Shown here piece by piece: positions 53,530-61,366 of a stretch of DNA of 64,000 nucleotides. The notes beneath the pieces are model-generated. The model made no database searches and was not told the origin of the DNA. It saw nothing but the letters and a program-made list of their open reading frames with translations. Made by a program: the position numbers and the translations under genes. Each line of letters opens with the position of its first letter. The first letter of the stretch is position 1. This DNA comes from JBMYRH01 sp049602155 (GTDB lineage: Bacteria; Myxococcota_A; UBA9042; PHBI01; JBMYRH01). Location of the stretch: contig JBMYRH010000015.1 of NCBI GenBank assembly GCA_049602155.1, positions 1 to 64,000 on the forward strand, in the 5' to 3' direction.

Positions 53530-54093
53530 TTAGGGTCTCAGGAAGAGCCACCAGGCCCCGCGGCCGCCCTGCTTCGGGGCGGCTGGGGAGTGCTCAGCGA
53601 CGTGCTCCCGAAGTGGGCCGCCAAGCCACGTTTGCAGCGCTGCGCGTAAGACAGCACCCTTCTTCGAGTGCAGGCCCTGTCCGCAGATCACTAGGAGCAC
53701 TCGGTGCCCTCGGCGCCGAGCCTCTAAGATGCATGCCTCCAAGGCTGTCCAGGCTTGTGCTTCGGTATGACCGTGGAGATCAAGCCGCACGTCAGCGACC
53801 ATCTCGCCCCGACGGATCAAGCGCGCGCGGCTTGGCTGCGCCTGCGGAGCCCTCGCAGCGGCTGGGCTCTTCTCCTCAGGGACCTCGTGTAGGGCGCCCA
53901 TCGCGCTCAAGAAGACGTGGTCCTCGGCGGCATGGCCAGCACGCGCCTCGCGCTGACTCGCTTCTAGCAGCAGACTTCGTGTCCCCAGACGTTGTGTGAG
54001 AAGGGCGTCGTCGACCCCGAGTCCCTCGAGTCCATCCGTCACGTCGAGGCTCGCCATCGCCTCCTCAAAGAGCTTGTCGTCGTCTCCGCTCAC
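53530..54093 (-). CDS. Smr-domain protein
   Basis: A 187-residue protein. GTG 54093 follows GAGGAGG at six bases, and the frame upstream is not used. Residues 1-95 are acidic to neutral and helical. The C-terminal Smr domain has L-D-L-H-G-H-T (ligand/nuclease motif) and I-C-G-Q-G-L-H-S-K-K-G, where most relatives have G-x-G-x-x-S. Stand-alone Smr proteins are nucleases involved in DNA or RNA quality control (for example SmrB in ribosome rescue). It is divergent from pyrF. Confidence 0.88.
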   Translation of the reverse strand: MSGDDDKLFEEAMASLDVTDGLEGLGVDDALLTQRLGTRSLLLEASQREARAGHAAEDHVFLSAMGALHEVPEEKSPAAARAPQAQPSRARLIRRGEMVADVRLDLHGHTEAQAWTALEACILEARRRGHRVLLVICGQGLHSKKGAVLRAALQTWLGGPLREHVAEHSPAAPKQGGRGAWWLFLRP

Positions 54094-54225
54094 GGTCGCC
54101 TCCTCGCCATGCGCTGAGCCTAACCGACACGCCAACCATGAAACCACCCCGGACCTGCAGAGAGCGCAGTACACGCCCTCCGTGACTCGTGATAGGGGTG
54201 TGGCCGAACCGAGCGAGGAGGAATC

Positions 54226-54924
54226 ATGCGCGCAGAAGACCGACTGATTGTAGCCATCGATGAGCCCGATCCGGTACAGGCTCGCGCACTCATCGGTGAA
54301 CTACAGCCGACTGTGTCCTGGTTCAAGGTCGGGATGACCCTGTATTTCCGGACGGGGCCGATCTTTGTGACCGATTTGATCCGCTCGGGTGCTCAGGTCT
54401 TCCTTGACCTCAAGTGTCACGATATTCCTCACCAGGTTGAGGGCGCTGTCCGTTCTCTATCTGGGCTCGGTGTGGGGCTCATTACCGTCCACACAGGGGG
54501 GGGGCCCGCCATGCTCGAGGCTGCGGCCAAAGGGGCTGCAGGGACTGACACTAAGGTGCTTGGGGTGACCGTGCTCACCAGTCTGGACGCGGACCAACTG
54601 GCTGCCGTGGGGTCCCGGCCGGAGCCGGCCTCTCTGGTCCTGCAGCGCGCCAAGCTCGCAGTAGAGTCAGGTTTGGACGGGGTGGTCGCCTCCCCCCTCG
54701 AGGCAGGCGCGATCGCGGCGATCGTCCCCCGTGATTTCGAGATCGTGACCCCAGGGATCCGCCCTAAGGGCAGCGCTGCAGGCGATCAACGCCGCATCTC
54801 GACGCCCAGTGATGCGATCTCGGCGGGTGCGACGCGCTTGGTTGTAGGGCGCCCGATTACTCAGGCTGAGGCGCCGACCGACTCGGCGCGCGGCATCCTT
54901 GATGCCATCAGAGTGGCTTCATGA
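54226..54924 (+). CDS. pyrF: Orotidine 5'-phosphate decarboxylase
   Basis: A 232-residue TIM-barrel enzyme making UMP. I-V-A-I-D at the start, W-F-K-V-G-M, the catalytic D-L-K-C-H-D-I-P, L-I-T-V-H-T-G-G-G and V-T-P-G-I-R-P near the end are diagnostic. GAGGAGG lies six bases before ATG 54226. It overlaps rlmB by ATGA. Together with pyrH at 14 kb it belongs to pyrimidine synthesis. Confidence 0.96.
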   Translation: MRAEDRLIVAIDEPDPVQARALIGELQPTVSWFKVGMTLYFRTGPIFVTDLIRSGAQVFLDLKCHDIPHQVEGAVRSLSGLGVGLITVHTGGGPAMLEAAAKGAAGTDTKVLGVTVLTSLDADQLAAVGSRPEPASLVLQRAKLAVESGLDGVVASPLEAGAIAAIVPRDFEIVTPGIRPKGSAAGDQRRISTPSDAISAGATRLVVGRPITQAEAPTDSARGILDAIRVAS

Positions 54925-55649
54925 GCCGGCTTTACGGTCAGAATGCAGTCGAAGATCTCCTTCAAACTCACCCTGCTGCGATAGCCCGCGTCTTAATCGC
55001 GCGTGGCGCCTCTAGCTTGGACGCGTTCGCATCTCGCGTCCGGGAGCAAGGTATCCCGGTCAAGGAGGTGGCTCCAGCGGAGCTTAAGCGCCGCAGCGGT
55101 GGTCGCGGCGCCGTCTCGGTGGGGGCCGATCTGCGTTACGCCACCCCGATCGATCTTCAAGGGCTCGCGGCGTTAGCGCCCGAGGCACCCTTCATTCTTG
55201 CTCTAGACGGCGTGACCGATCCGCATAACTTAGGCGCGATCATGCGCTCAGCAGCCGCATTTGGTGCCGCTGCGCTCATCACGACTGAGCGGCGATCCGC
55301 ACCCCTCAATGACGCTGCTGTGCGGGCCTCAGCTGGTGCTGTAGCGCATGTTCCACTGCTCCGCGTGACAAACCTCCCCCGGGCACTCCGGGAGCTTAAG
55401 AAGGCCGGTTATTGGGTCGTGGCGTCGTTGGCCGAAGGCGGCCAACCGCTGTGGGAACTCGATCTGACTGACGCGATCATCCTGCTCGTGGGTGCTGAAG
55501 GTGCCGGTGTGCGTCCAGGCGTCGCAGCGGTCAGCGACTTTACCGCGACGCTCCCCTTGCCGGGCCCTGTTCAGTCTCTGAATGCGAGCGTGTTCGCTGG
55601 AATTGCGGCTTCCGAGGCCGCGCGTCAGCGCGCTGTGCGCACCGAGTAG
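54921..55649 (+). CDS. rlmB: 23S rRNA (guanosine-2'-O)-methyltransferase RlmB/TrmH family
   Basis: A 242-residue SpoU-family methyltransferase. The N-terminal substrate-binding domain begins with Y-G-Q-N-A-V-E-D-L-L and ends near residue 72. The knotted catalytic domain has D-G-V-T-D-P-H-N-L-G-A-I-M-R-S-A, L-L-V-G-A-E-G-A-G-V and L-N-A-S-V-F-A-G-I-A, the three SpoU motifs. Modification of G2251 in 23S rRNA is the usual RlmB role; TrmH-like tRNA specificity cannot be excluded. Translationally coupled to pyrF. Confidence 0.9.
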   Translation: MSRLYGQNAVEDLLQTHPAAIARVLIARGASSLDAFASRVREQGIPVKEVAPAELKRRSGGRGAVSVGADLRYATPIDLQGLAALAPEAPFILALDGVTDPHNLGAIMRSAAAFGAAALITTERRSAPLNDAAVRASAGAVAHVPLLRVTNLPRALRELKKAGYWVVASLAEGGQPLWELDLTDAIILLVGAEGAGVRPGVAAVSDFTATLPLPGPVQSLNASVFAGIAASEAARQRAVRTE

Positions 55650-55704
55650 ACGGTTGCCAGAAACGTGACCCGATAAGCCAATTATCGACGTCGAGAACAG
55701 GTGG

Positions 55705-55733
55705 TTGACACGCTATAGGGCCTACCGTATAAG
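55705..55733 (+). promoter_or_regulatory. Strong sigma70-type promoter of the tRNA-tuf operon
   Basis: Perfect TTGACA (55705-55710) and TATAAG (55728-55733, five of six) are spaced by exactly 17 bases. They lie 49 bases upstream of the first tRNA. It is the best promoter match I found in the window. Confidence 0.85.
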
Positions 55734-55782
55734 GCGCCCCTCATAGCGAGGGACCTGCGCGCGCAGGGGCCTCGTTAGCCTT

Positions 55783-55855
55783 GCTGGCGTAGCTCAATTG
55801 GTAGAGCAGCTGATTTGTAATCAGCAGGTTGCGGGTTCAAGTCCCATCGTCAGCT
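55783..55855 (+). tRNA. tRNA-Thr (anticodon TGT)
   Basis: Acceptor arms GCTGGCG/CGTCAGC pair with one G-T wobble, and the anticodon loop TTTGTAA (stem GCTGA/TCAGC) gives TGT. The discriminator is T and CCA is not encoded. The T-stem (GCGGG/CCCAT) has a G-T pair and a C-A mismatch, which is slightly irregular. Confidence 0.93.
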
Positions 55856-55901
55856 ATCCGCTCTTTTACAGCTCGACGTCGTTGGATTCCCCAAAATATG
55901 G

Positions 55902-55987
55902 GGAGGGATACCCGAGTGGCCAAAGGGGGCAGGCTGTAAACCTGCTGGCTCACGCCTACGGAGGTTCGAATCCTCCTCCCTCCACCA
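55902..55987 (+). tRNA. tRNA-Tyr (anticodon GTA)
   Basis: Class II tRNA with a long variable arm. GGAGGGA pairs perfectly with TCCCTCC, the loop CTGTAAA in stem GCAGG/CCTGC gives GTA, and the discriminator A is followed by an encoded CCA. Confidence 0.95.
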
Positions 55988-56020
55988 CGGCGTCTCTCGG
56001 GACGGACTTCGCTGGTCTAC

Positions 56021-56096
56021 GCGGGAATAGCTCAGTTGGTAGAGCATCAGCCTTCCAAGCTGAGGGTCGCGAGTTCGAGCCTCGTTTCCCGCTCCA
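56021..56096 (+). tRNA. tRNA-Gly (anticodon TCC)
   Basis: GCGGGAA pairs with TTCCCGC, the loop CTTCCAA in stem TCAGC/GCTGA gives TCC, the T-loop TTCGAGC is regular, and CCA is encoded after discriminator T. Confidence 0.95.
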
Positions 56097-56142
56097 TTCG
56101 ATTGGTAGTTTCTGGCGAGTCCCCCCGAGAGGCGCCACGCAT

Positions 56143-56217
<75 letters not shown>

Positions 56218-56372
56218 GCGTCAACTTGTATGCGAATACGGTCGACGCGCTCAGAGAGTCCAGATATACGACACAAATCGAGTTTCCACAGGGGCAACGT
56301 CCCCTCAATGAACCGGCGGTCTAAATGCCGCCCCCCGGTCTCCTGGTCGGGACCACATAAGGAGAAGCCAAG

Positions 56373-57566
56373 ATGGCCAAGGAAAAGTTCGTTCGCACTA
56401 AGCCGCACGTCAACGTGGGTACGATCGGCCACGTCGACCATGGCAAGACCACACTCACTGCCGCAATCACCAAGGTGCTCGCAGCGAAGGGTCAGGCCGA
56501 CTTTATGGCCTTTGACGCCATCGACAAGGCGCCGGAGGAGAAGCAGCGCGGTATTACGATCTCGACCGCGCACGTCGAGTACGAGTCCGCCAATCGCCAC
56601 TACGCTCATGTGGACTGCCCGGGTCACCAAGACTACGTCAAGAACATGATCACAGGTGCCGCCCAGATGGACGGCGCAATCCTCGTGGTTGCAGGAACTG
56701 ACGGTCCGATGCCCCAGACTAAGGAGCACATCCTCCTGGCTCGCCAGGTTGGCGTTCCTTACATCGTAGTCTTCGTCAACAAGTGCGACATGGTCGACGA
56801 CGAGGAGCTCTTGGAGCTCGTCGAGATGGAGATTCGTGACGAGCTGAACAAGTACGAGTTCCCCGGCGATGACCTTCCGATGGTCTTCGGTTCGGCGCTC
56901 AAGGCGCTTGAGGCTCCTGACTCCGACCACGCTGACGCCAAGTGCGTCCTCGACTTGGTCGAGCAGCTGGACACGTACATCCCTGAGCCGAAGCGCGACA
57001 TCGATCGTGACTTCCTCATGCCCATCGAGGATGTCTTCTCAATCCAGGGGCGTGGTACCGTGGTGACGGGTCGTGTTGAGCGCGGCATCGTGACCGTCGG
57101 CGACAAGATCGAGATCGTGGGTATCCGCGACACGACTGAGACGACCTGCACAGGCGTCGAGATGTTCCGTAAGCTCCTTGACCAAGGTCAGGCGGGCGAC
57201 AACTGCGGCATCCTCCTTCGTGGTACGAAGAAAGAGGATGTGGAGCGCGGTCAGGTCCTGGCGAAGCCGGGCTCGATCAAGCCCCACGTCAAGTTCACGG
57301 CCGGTGCATACATCCTTAAGAAGGAGGAGGGCGGACGCCACACTCCCTTCTTCAAGGGCTACCGTCCTCAGTTCTACTTCCGTACTACGGACGTGACCGG
57401 ATCCATCCAGCTGCCTGACGGCGTTGAGATGGTGATGCCCGGCGACAACATCGCCATGACCGTGACGCTGATTACGCCGATCGCCATGGACAAGGGCCTC
57501 CGCTTCGCAATCCGCGAGGGTGGCCGCACTGTGGGCGCTGGCGTCGTCGAAGATATCCTCGAGTAA
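56373..57566 (+). CDS. tuf: Elongation factor Tu
   Basis: Full-length EF-Tu (397 residues) that brings aminoacyl-tRNA to the ribosome. The G motifs G-H-V-D-H-G-K-T (G1), D-C-P-G-H (G3) and N-K-C-D (G4) are present, and domains 2 and 3 are complete. After G3 the sequence reads P-G-H-Q-D-Y, where most bacteria have P-G-H-A-D-Y, so a Gln replaces the usual Ala. It follows the four tRNA genes and has AAGGAGA before ATG. The terminator at 57588-57622 follows. Confidence 0.98.
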   Translation: MAKEKFVRTKPHVNVGTIGHVDHGKTTLTAAITKVLAAKGQADFMAFDAIDKAPEEKQRGITISTAHVEYESANRHYAHVDCPGHQDYVKNMITGAAQMDGAILVVAGTDGPMPQTKEHILLARQVGVPYIVVFVNKCDMVDDEELLELVEMEIRDELNKYEFPGDDLPMVFGSALKALEAPDSDHADAKCVLDLVEQLDTYIPEPKRDIDRDFLMPIEDVFSIQGRGTVVTGRVERGIVTVGDKIEIVGIRDTTETTCTGVEMFRKLLDQGQAGDNCGILLRGTKKEDVERGQVLAKPGSIKPHVKFTAGAYILKKEEGGRHTPFFKGYRPQFYFRTTDVTGSIQLPDGVEMVMPGDNIAMTVTLITPIAMDKGLRFAIREGGRTVGAGVVEDILE

Positions 57567-57587
57567 CCCTCGATTGGAGCACTCACC

Positions 57588-57622
57588 GACGGGAGGCATC
57601 CTTGGATGTCTCCCGTCGTTTT
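57588..57622 (+). terminator. Intrinsic terminator after tuf
   Basis: GACGGGAGGCATCC and GGATGTCTCCCGTC pair over 14 bases around TT (one G-T wobble) and are followed by GTTTTG. The stem is very stable. It separates tuf from rpmG, though partial read-through to rpmG is likely. Confidence 0.85.
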
Positions 57623-57644
57623 GTCTCCAAAGTGAGCGAAGAAT

Positions 57645-57827
57645 ATGGCCAAGAGTAAAGGAAATCGCGTCATCGTGACGCTCGAGTGCACCGAGGCCCG
57701 ACCCCTTGGGAAGACGCCGAGCCGCTACACCACGATGAAGAATAAGAAGAACAACCCGAAGCGCATGGAGTTGAAGAAATATAACCCCTCGCTTCAGCGC
57801 CATACGGTCCATAAAGAGATCAAGTAG
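57645..57827 (+). CDS. rpmG: 50S ribosomal protein L33
   Basis: A 60-residue basic L33 with N-R-V-I-V-T-L-E-C-T-E, Y-T-T-M-K-N-K-K-N and L-x-K-Y-N-P-x-L at the family positions. The single Cys near residue 15 means that the zinc-binding CxxC pairs of the C+ paralog are lacking. It sits between tuf and tRNA-Trp, a conserved spot. Confidence 0.95.
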   Translation: MAKSKGNRVIVTLECTEARPLGKTPSRYTTMKNKKNNPKRMELKKYNPSLQRHTVHKEIK

Positions 57828-58079
57828 CGCAGTAGCCCGCGTCACGATGCGGGTTGTGAGGAGACCGGAACCCCGGGCGCAGTAAGCGTGTTGGGGTTTT
57901 GGTACGAAAAGTGCTTGACGATAAGAAATAGGGGCCCTTATGGTCCCGCCGCTCTGAGCCAGAGCGTTGCGTGGATGCCCTGGCAGAAGACAACACGTTG
58001 AGCCTCTATGCCGCATCAAGCGGACATCGGACTCAAGCCGATGCAGAGGTAGACAGAAAAAGAGCGGTGAGAAGCCGAT
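57828..58079. other. Spacer between rpmG and tRNA-Trp: hairpin and promoter, no gene
   Basis: A GC hairpin (CCCGC / GCGGG, 57836-57853) lies just after rpmG without a T-run. AACCCC...GGGGTTTT (about 57869-57900) could act as a looser terminator. The secE-operon promoter follows at 57915-57944. No coding frame is credible. Confidence 0.5.
57915..57944 (+). promoter_or_regulatory. Promoter of tRNA-Trp-secE-nusG and downstream genes
   Basis: TTGACG (57915-57920) and TATGGT (57939-57944) are 18 bases apart in a locally AT-rich patch. The predicted start lies about 130 bases before tRNA-Trp, leaving a structured leader. Confidence 0.65.
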
Positions 58080-58156
58080 AGGCCAGTAGCTCTTAATGGC
58101 AGAGCACCGGACTCCAAATCCGGGGGTTCTAGGTTCGAATCCTAGCTGGCCTGCCA
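58080..58156 (+). tRNA. tRNA-Trp (anticodon CCA)
   Basis: AGGCCAG pairs with CTGGCCT, the loop CTCCAAA in stem CCGGA/TCCGG gives CCA, and the T-arm CTAGG/CCTAG is perfect. The 3' CCA is encoded. Its place before secE is conserved in many bacteria. Confidence 0.95.
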
Positions 58157-58288
58157 CAAATAAGAATACGACTTCAGATGACGTCGTCTTCGACAGAGTA
58201 AAACGCTCATATTGATGAGCAGAGCAGAGTCACTGGTGCCCAATCACGAAGCGGGCACCTTCATCCTACTAACTAAGAGGCAGCTGAC

Positions 58289-58672
58289 ATGGGTGTCGCG
58301 CGCTACGTCAACATGGCCTTTGTCGCAACTGGGCTCTTGGCGTGGGTCGTCTTGGCGGACTTCTTCAAGTGGTCCATCGAGCTCGTCGGACCCTCGTACA
58401 ATAGCCAGATCATCGGCCATAATTTCCGCCTCGCGGAGCTCATTGGCTTGGTCCTGGCATTGGGCATGACGATCTATGCACGCCGCGATGAGCGGATTCA
58501 TACCTTCGTCATGGAAGCCGGCAACGAGCTCTCCAAGGTGACTTGGCCTTCATGGCCTGAAACAAAACTTGCGACGATCGTGACCATCATTGTCACCGTC
58601 ATCATCGCGATCATTCTCGAAGGATTCGACTACCTGTGGGCGGCTCTCTCCTCGATTGTTTACAACGTCTAG
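58289..58672 (+). CDS. secE: Preprotein translocase subunit SecE
   Basis: A 127-residue SecE, longer than the minimal 60-residue form. Two extra N-terminal helices precede the conserved amphipathic segment E-L-S-K-V-T-W-P-S-W-P-E-T and the final membrane helix with I-I-V-T-V-I-I-A. It stabilises SecY in the export channel. nusG follows after 40 bases. Confidence 0.95.
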   Translation: MGVARYVNMAFVATGLLAWVVLADFFKWSIELVGPSYNSQIIGHNFRLAELIGLVLALGMTIYARRDERIHTFVMEAGNELSKVTWPSWPETKLATIVTIIVTVIIAIILEGFDYLWAALSSIVYNV

Positions 58673-58712
58673 GTTTGAGTCTCCTTAACGACAAGGTGAC
58701 AGGGGCAACACG

Positions 58713-59237
58713 ATGAAATGGTATGCGGTGTCTACATTCTCCGGCTACGAGGCGCGTGCGAAGACGCTTCTCGAGGAGAACATCAAGACCGCTCGGCTTG
58801 AGGCTCTCTTCGGTGAGATCCTCGTGCCGACTGAGGAAGTGGTTGAGCTTCGCGGAGGTGCCAAGCGCACGATGCAGAAGAAGCTCATGCCGGGCTACAT
58901 GTTCATCCAGATGGACCTCGTCACGGAAGCTTGGCACTGCGTCAAAGATACCGAGAAAATTACCGGGTTTGTTGGCGATGACAAGAACCCGAAGCCCATC
59001 AGCGAGCGCGAGATCAAGAAGCTCACGCAGCAGGTGGAAGAGGGCGCTGTGCGGCCTACGACTCAGAAGATGTTCGAGGAGGGCACCAACGTCCGCGTTG
59101 TCGATGGCCCCTTCTTGAACTTCAGCGGAACGGTCGAAGAGGTCCTCTCGGCCAAGCAGAAGGTGCGGGTGCTGGTCAGCATCTTCGGGCGAGCGACGCC
59201 CGTCGAGCTCGACTTCATGCAGGTAGAACGAATGTAG
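58713..59237 (+). CDS. nusG: Transcription elongation/antitermination factor NusG
   Basis: A 174-residue NusG of normal length. The NGN domain starts with K-W-Y-A-V-S-T-F-S-G-Y-E and includes the P-G-Y-M-F-I-Q-M segment. The KOW domain has V-R-V-V-D-G-P-F-L-N-F-S-G and the final V-E-L-D-F-M-Q-V. No insertion domain is present. It binds RNA polymerase and couples it to Rho and the ribosome. Confidence 0.96.
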   Translation: MKWYAVSTFSGYEARAKTLLEENIKTARLEALFGEILVPTEEVVELRGGAKRTMQKKLMPGYMFIQMDLVTEAWHCVKDTEKITGFVGDDKNPKPISEREIKKLTQQVEEGAVRPTTQKMFEEGTNVRVVDGPFLNFSGTVEEVLSAKQKVRVLVSIFGRATPVELDFMQVERM

Positions 59238-59288
59238 CGACGGTAGCTCCCATATCAGGGCGCTATCGCGGACAAAGAGGAGGCCATC

Positions 59289-59714
59289 ATGGCCAAGAAA
59301 ATCATCGGACAAATCAAGCTTCAGGTGCCGGCCGGTAAGGCCAACCCGTCTCCCCCTGTGGGCCCTGCTTTGGGTCAGCACGGTGTGAACATCATGCAGT
59401 TCTGCAAGGAGTTCAACGCCAAGACGCAGCAAGACGCCGGCTTGATCATCCCCGTCATCATCTCGGTCTACGCCGACCGAACCTTCTCCTTCATCACCAA
59501 GACGCCGCCTGCTGCGGTGCTCCTGCTTCGTGCAGCAAAGGTGAAGAAGGGCTCGGGGACGCCGAACTTGGTGAAGGTTGGCAAGGTGACTGAGGCTCAG
59601 GTGCGAGAGATCGCTGAGCTCAAGATGCCTGACCTCTACGCCTCCTCGGTCGAGACAGCCATGAACAGCATCCGCGGCACCGCGCGGAGCATGGGACTTA
59701 CGGTCGTCGCATAG
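59289..59714 (+). CDS. rplK: 50S ribosomal protein L11
   Basis: A 141-residue L11 of standard length. I-K-L-Q-V-P-A-G-K-A-N-P-S-P-P-V-G-P-A-L-G-Q-H-G-V-N matches the N-terminal domain with the Pro-rich thiostrepton-site helix, and G-T-A-R-S-M-G-L is the C-terminal rRNA-binding signature. GAGGAGG precedes the start. First gene of the L11-L1 pair. Confidence 0.97.
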   Translation: MAKKIIGQIKLQVPAGKANPSPPVGPALGQHGVNIMQFCKEFNAKTQQDAGLIIPVIISVYADRTFSFITKTPPAAVLLLRAAKVKKGSGTPNLVKVGKVTEAQVREIAELKMPDLYASSVETAMNSIRGTARSMGLTVVA

Positions 59715-59740
59715 CGACGGCTACTTTTTAGGACTCTGAT

Positions 59741-59771
59741 GGTGGGAGGGGCTCAGCCCTGACGGACCACC
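59741..59771 (+). promoter_or_regulatory. Nested stem-loop between rplK and rplA
   Basis: An inner GGGC-TCA... GCCC stem and an outer GGTGG/CCACC pair form a bulged hairpin directly before the rplA ribosome site (CAGGAG). It could be an RNA-stability or L1-feedback element; only pairing supports this. Confidence 0.35.
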
Positions 59772-59784
59772 CAGGAGCGAGATA

Positions 59785-60483
59785 ATGAGCAAAAGAGGAA
59801 AGCACTACCAGTCTGCCGCTTCGAAGATTGACCGCGATAGTCGATACGGTCTTCAAGAGGCGATGACCCTGGTTAAGGAGACCTCGTCGACGAAGTTCGA
59901 CGGGACCGTCGACATCGCCGTCCGGCTCGGTGTGAATCCACGCCACGCTGACCAGATGGTGCGAGGCGCTGTTGTGTTGCCGCACGGCACAGGCAAGAGC
60001 GTACGAATCGCGGTCTTCGCGAAGGGCGACAAGGCTCAAGAGGCTAAGGACGCTGGCGCCGACTTTGTGGGCGACGACGACTTGGTCGAGAAGATCAAGG
60101 GTGGTTGGATGGACTTTGACAAGTGCATCGCGACGCCGCCCATGATGGCGACCGTCGGTAAAATCGGTCGTGTCCTAGGACCCCGCGGTCTTATGCCGAA
60201 CCCCAAGTCCGGCTCCGTCACCTTCGACGTGGGTCAAGCTGTGGCAGAGGCGAAAGCGGGTAAGGTCGACTTCCGTGTTGAGAAGGCGGGCATTGTCCAC
60301 GCTGGTATCGGCAAGGTGTCGTTCTCCATTGAACAGTTGGTGGCCAACGCACAAACGTTGATCGACCAGCTCGTGAAGATGAAGCCTTCGACAGCAAAGG
60401 GAACCTACGTGAAGACGATCTCGATCTCTTCCACGATGGGCCCCGGCGTACGGGTGAACCCGGGCTCGGTCATCGAGCTGTAG
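59785..60483 (+). CDS. rplA: 50S ribosomal protein L1
   Basis: A 232-residue L1. F-D-G-T-V-D-I-A-V-R-L-G-V-N-P, R-G-A-V-V-L-P-H-G-T-G, L-G-P-R-G-L-M-P-N-P-K-S-G and the final M-G-P-G-V-R-V-N are all in place. L1 forms the ribosome stalk base and in other bacteria represses its own operon. Followed by a 296-base leader before rplJ. Confidence 0.97.
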   Translation: MSKRGKHYQSAASKIDRDSRYGLQEAMTLVKETSSTKFDGTVDIAVRLGVNPRHADQMVRGAVVLPHGTGKSVRIAVFAKGDKAQEAKDAGADFVGDDDLVEKIKGGWMDFDKCIATPPMMATVGKIGRVLGPRGLMPNPKSGSVTFDVGQAVAEAKAGKVDFRVEKAGIVHAGIGKVSFSIEQLVANAQTLIDQLVKMKPSTAKGTYVKTISISSTMGPGVRVNPGSVIEL

Positions 60484-60779
60484 AGGTTATTTAGACACAG
60501 GGCGGCGACATGAGTCGTCGCTGGAAACCGTGACGGGCGGACCCCGTCGTTTGAGAGGTAGTGCCAGGTCCAACCGGTCGCTAATCGTCAGAGAAGTTGG
60601 AGGGCGAGGCCCTTGATGTCGTCAGTCGGCGACTCCAGCGGAGGCGGAAAGCGCAAGAGTAGGGGCCATCCAAATTCAGGCTCGTTCGCCGATGACAGTT
60701 TTACTGTCCTAGGTTGGTGACACGGACCGCGGCCCGGCACGTAGGCAACATGGAGTACTAGTACTCCAAGGGAGTAGGG
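60484..60779 (+). promoter_or_regulatory. L10-type leader of the rplJL operon
   Basis: A long untranslated interval with several stems: GCGGCGAC/GTCGTCGC (60502-60521), GACGGG/CCCGTC (60532-60548), and a palindrome just before rplJ. In many bacteria the L10(L12)4 complex binds such a leader to repress translation; the location fits, but I could not align the consensus L10-leader fold by eye. Confidence 0.55.
60752..60775 (+). promoter_or_regulatory. Perfect palindrome with alternative pairing to the rplJ ribosome site
   Basis: GGAGTACT|AGTACTCC (60752-60767) is a perfect 16-base palindrome. Its ACTCC (60763-60767) can alternatively pair with GGAGT (60771-60775), which is part of the rplJ Shine-Dalgarno sequence, leaving a three-base AAG loop. 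The two pairings exclude each other. Confidence 0.6.
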
Positions 60780-61304
60780 ATGAACCGGCAAGAGAAGACC
60801 CAGCAGGTCAGTGAACTGACTGAGCTCTTCGACGGCGCGCAGCTCATAGTGATCACGGAGTATATCGGGATGAACGTGGCCAATATGGTCGAGTTCCGAA
60901 CGAAGCTTCGTCAGACCCAGGGCGGTTATCGGATCGTCAAGAACACTCTCGCGAAGCTCGCTTTGAAGGACGCCGAGGGCAACGCGCTCGCGGACAAATT
61001 CAAGGGGCCAGTTGGTGTGGCCTACACCAAGGAAGATGCCGCGGCGACCGCAAAGGTCGTAACTGAGTTTGCCAAAGAGCACCCAGAGCTGCAGATCACG
61101 GCTGGCATGATTGCCGGCGGAACGTTGGTCGACGCTAAGGGAATCGAGGCGCTCGGTAATCTGCCCAGCAAGGACGTCCTCCGAGCCAAGTTGCTCGGCG
61201 CTATGTCAGGGGTACCGCAGAACTTCCTCGGTGTGCTCACCGCGCCCAGTCGCGATCTCGTGGGAGTGCTTCAGGCGAGGCATGACGCGCTTACCAACGA
61301 ATAG
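60780..61304 (+). CDS. rplJ: 50S ribosomal protein L10
   Basis: A 174-residue L10, base of the L7/L12 stalk. The N-terminal rRNA-binding domain carries E-Y-I-G-M-N-V-A and R-T-K-L-R-Q, followed by the K-N-T-L-A-K-L-A segment. The C-terminal helix ends with L-Q-A-R-H-D-A-L and would bind L12 dimers. GGGAG immediately before ATG 60780 overlaps the possible switch element. Confidence 0.96.
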   Translation: MNRQEKTQQVSELTELFDGAQLIVITEYIGMNVANMVEFRTKLRQTQGGYRIVKNTLAKLALKDAEGNALADKFKGPVGVAYTKEDAAATAKVVTEFAKEHPELQITAGMIAGGTLVDAKGIEALGNLPSKDVLRAKLLGAMSGVPQNFLGVLTAPSRDLVGVLQARHDALTNE

Positions 61305-61366
61305 CTCATACGGTTTTTGACCCTAACGATTTGAACGGCGTGAACGACGCCACACAGGAGAGAACA

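Noticed and set aside
57836..57853. Hairpin after rpmG as an intrinsic terminator
   Set aside because: Five to six base pairs and no following T-run; too weak to call.
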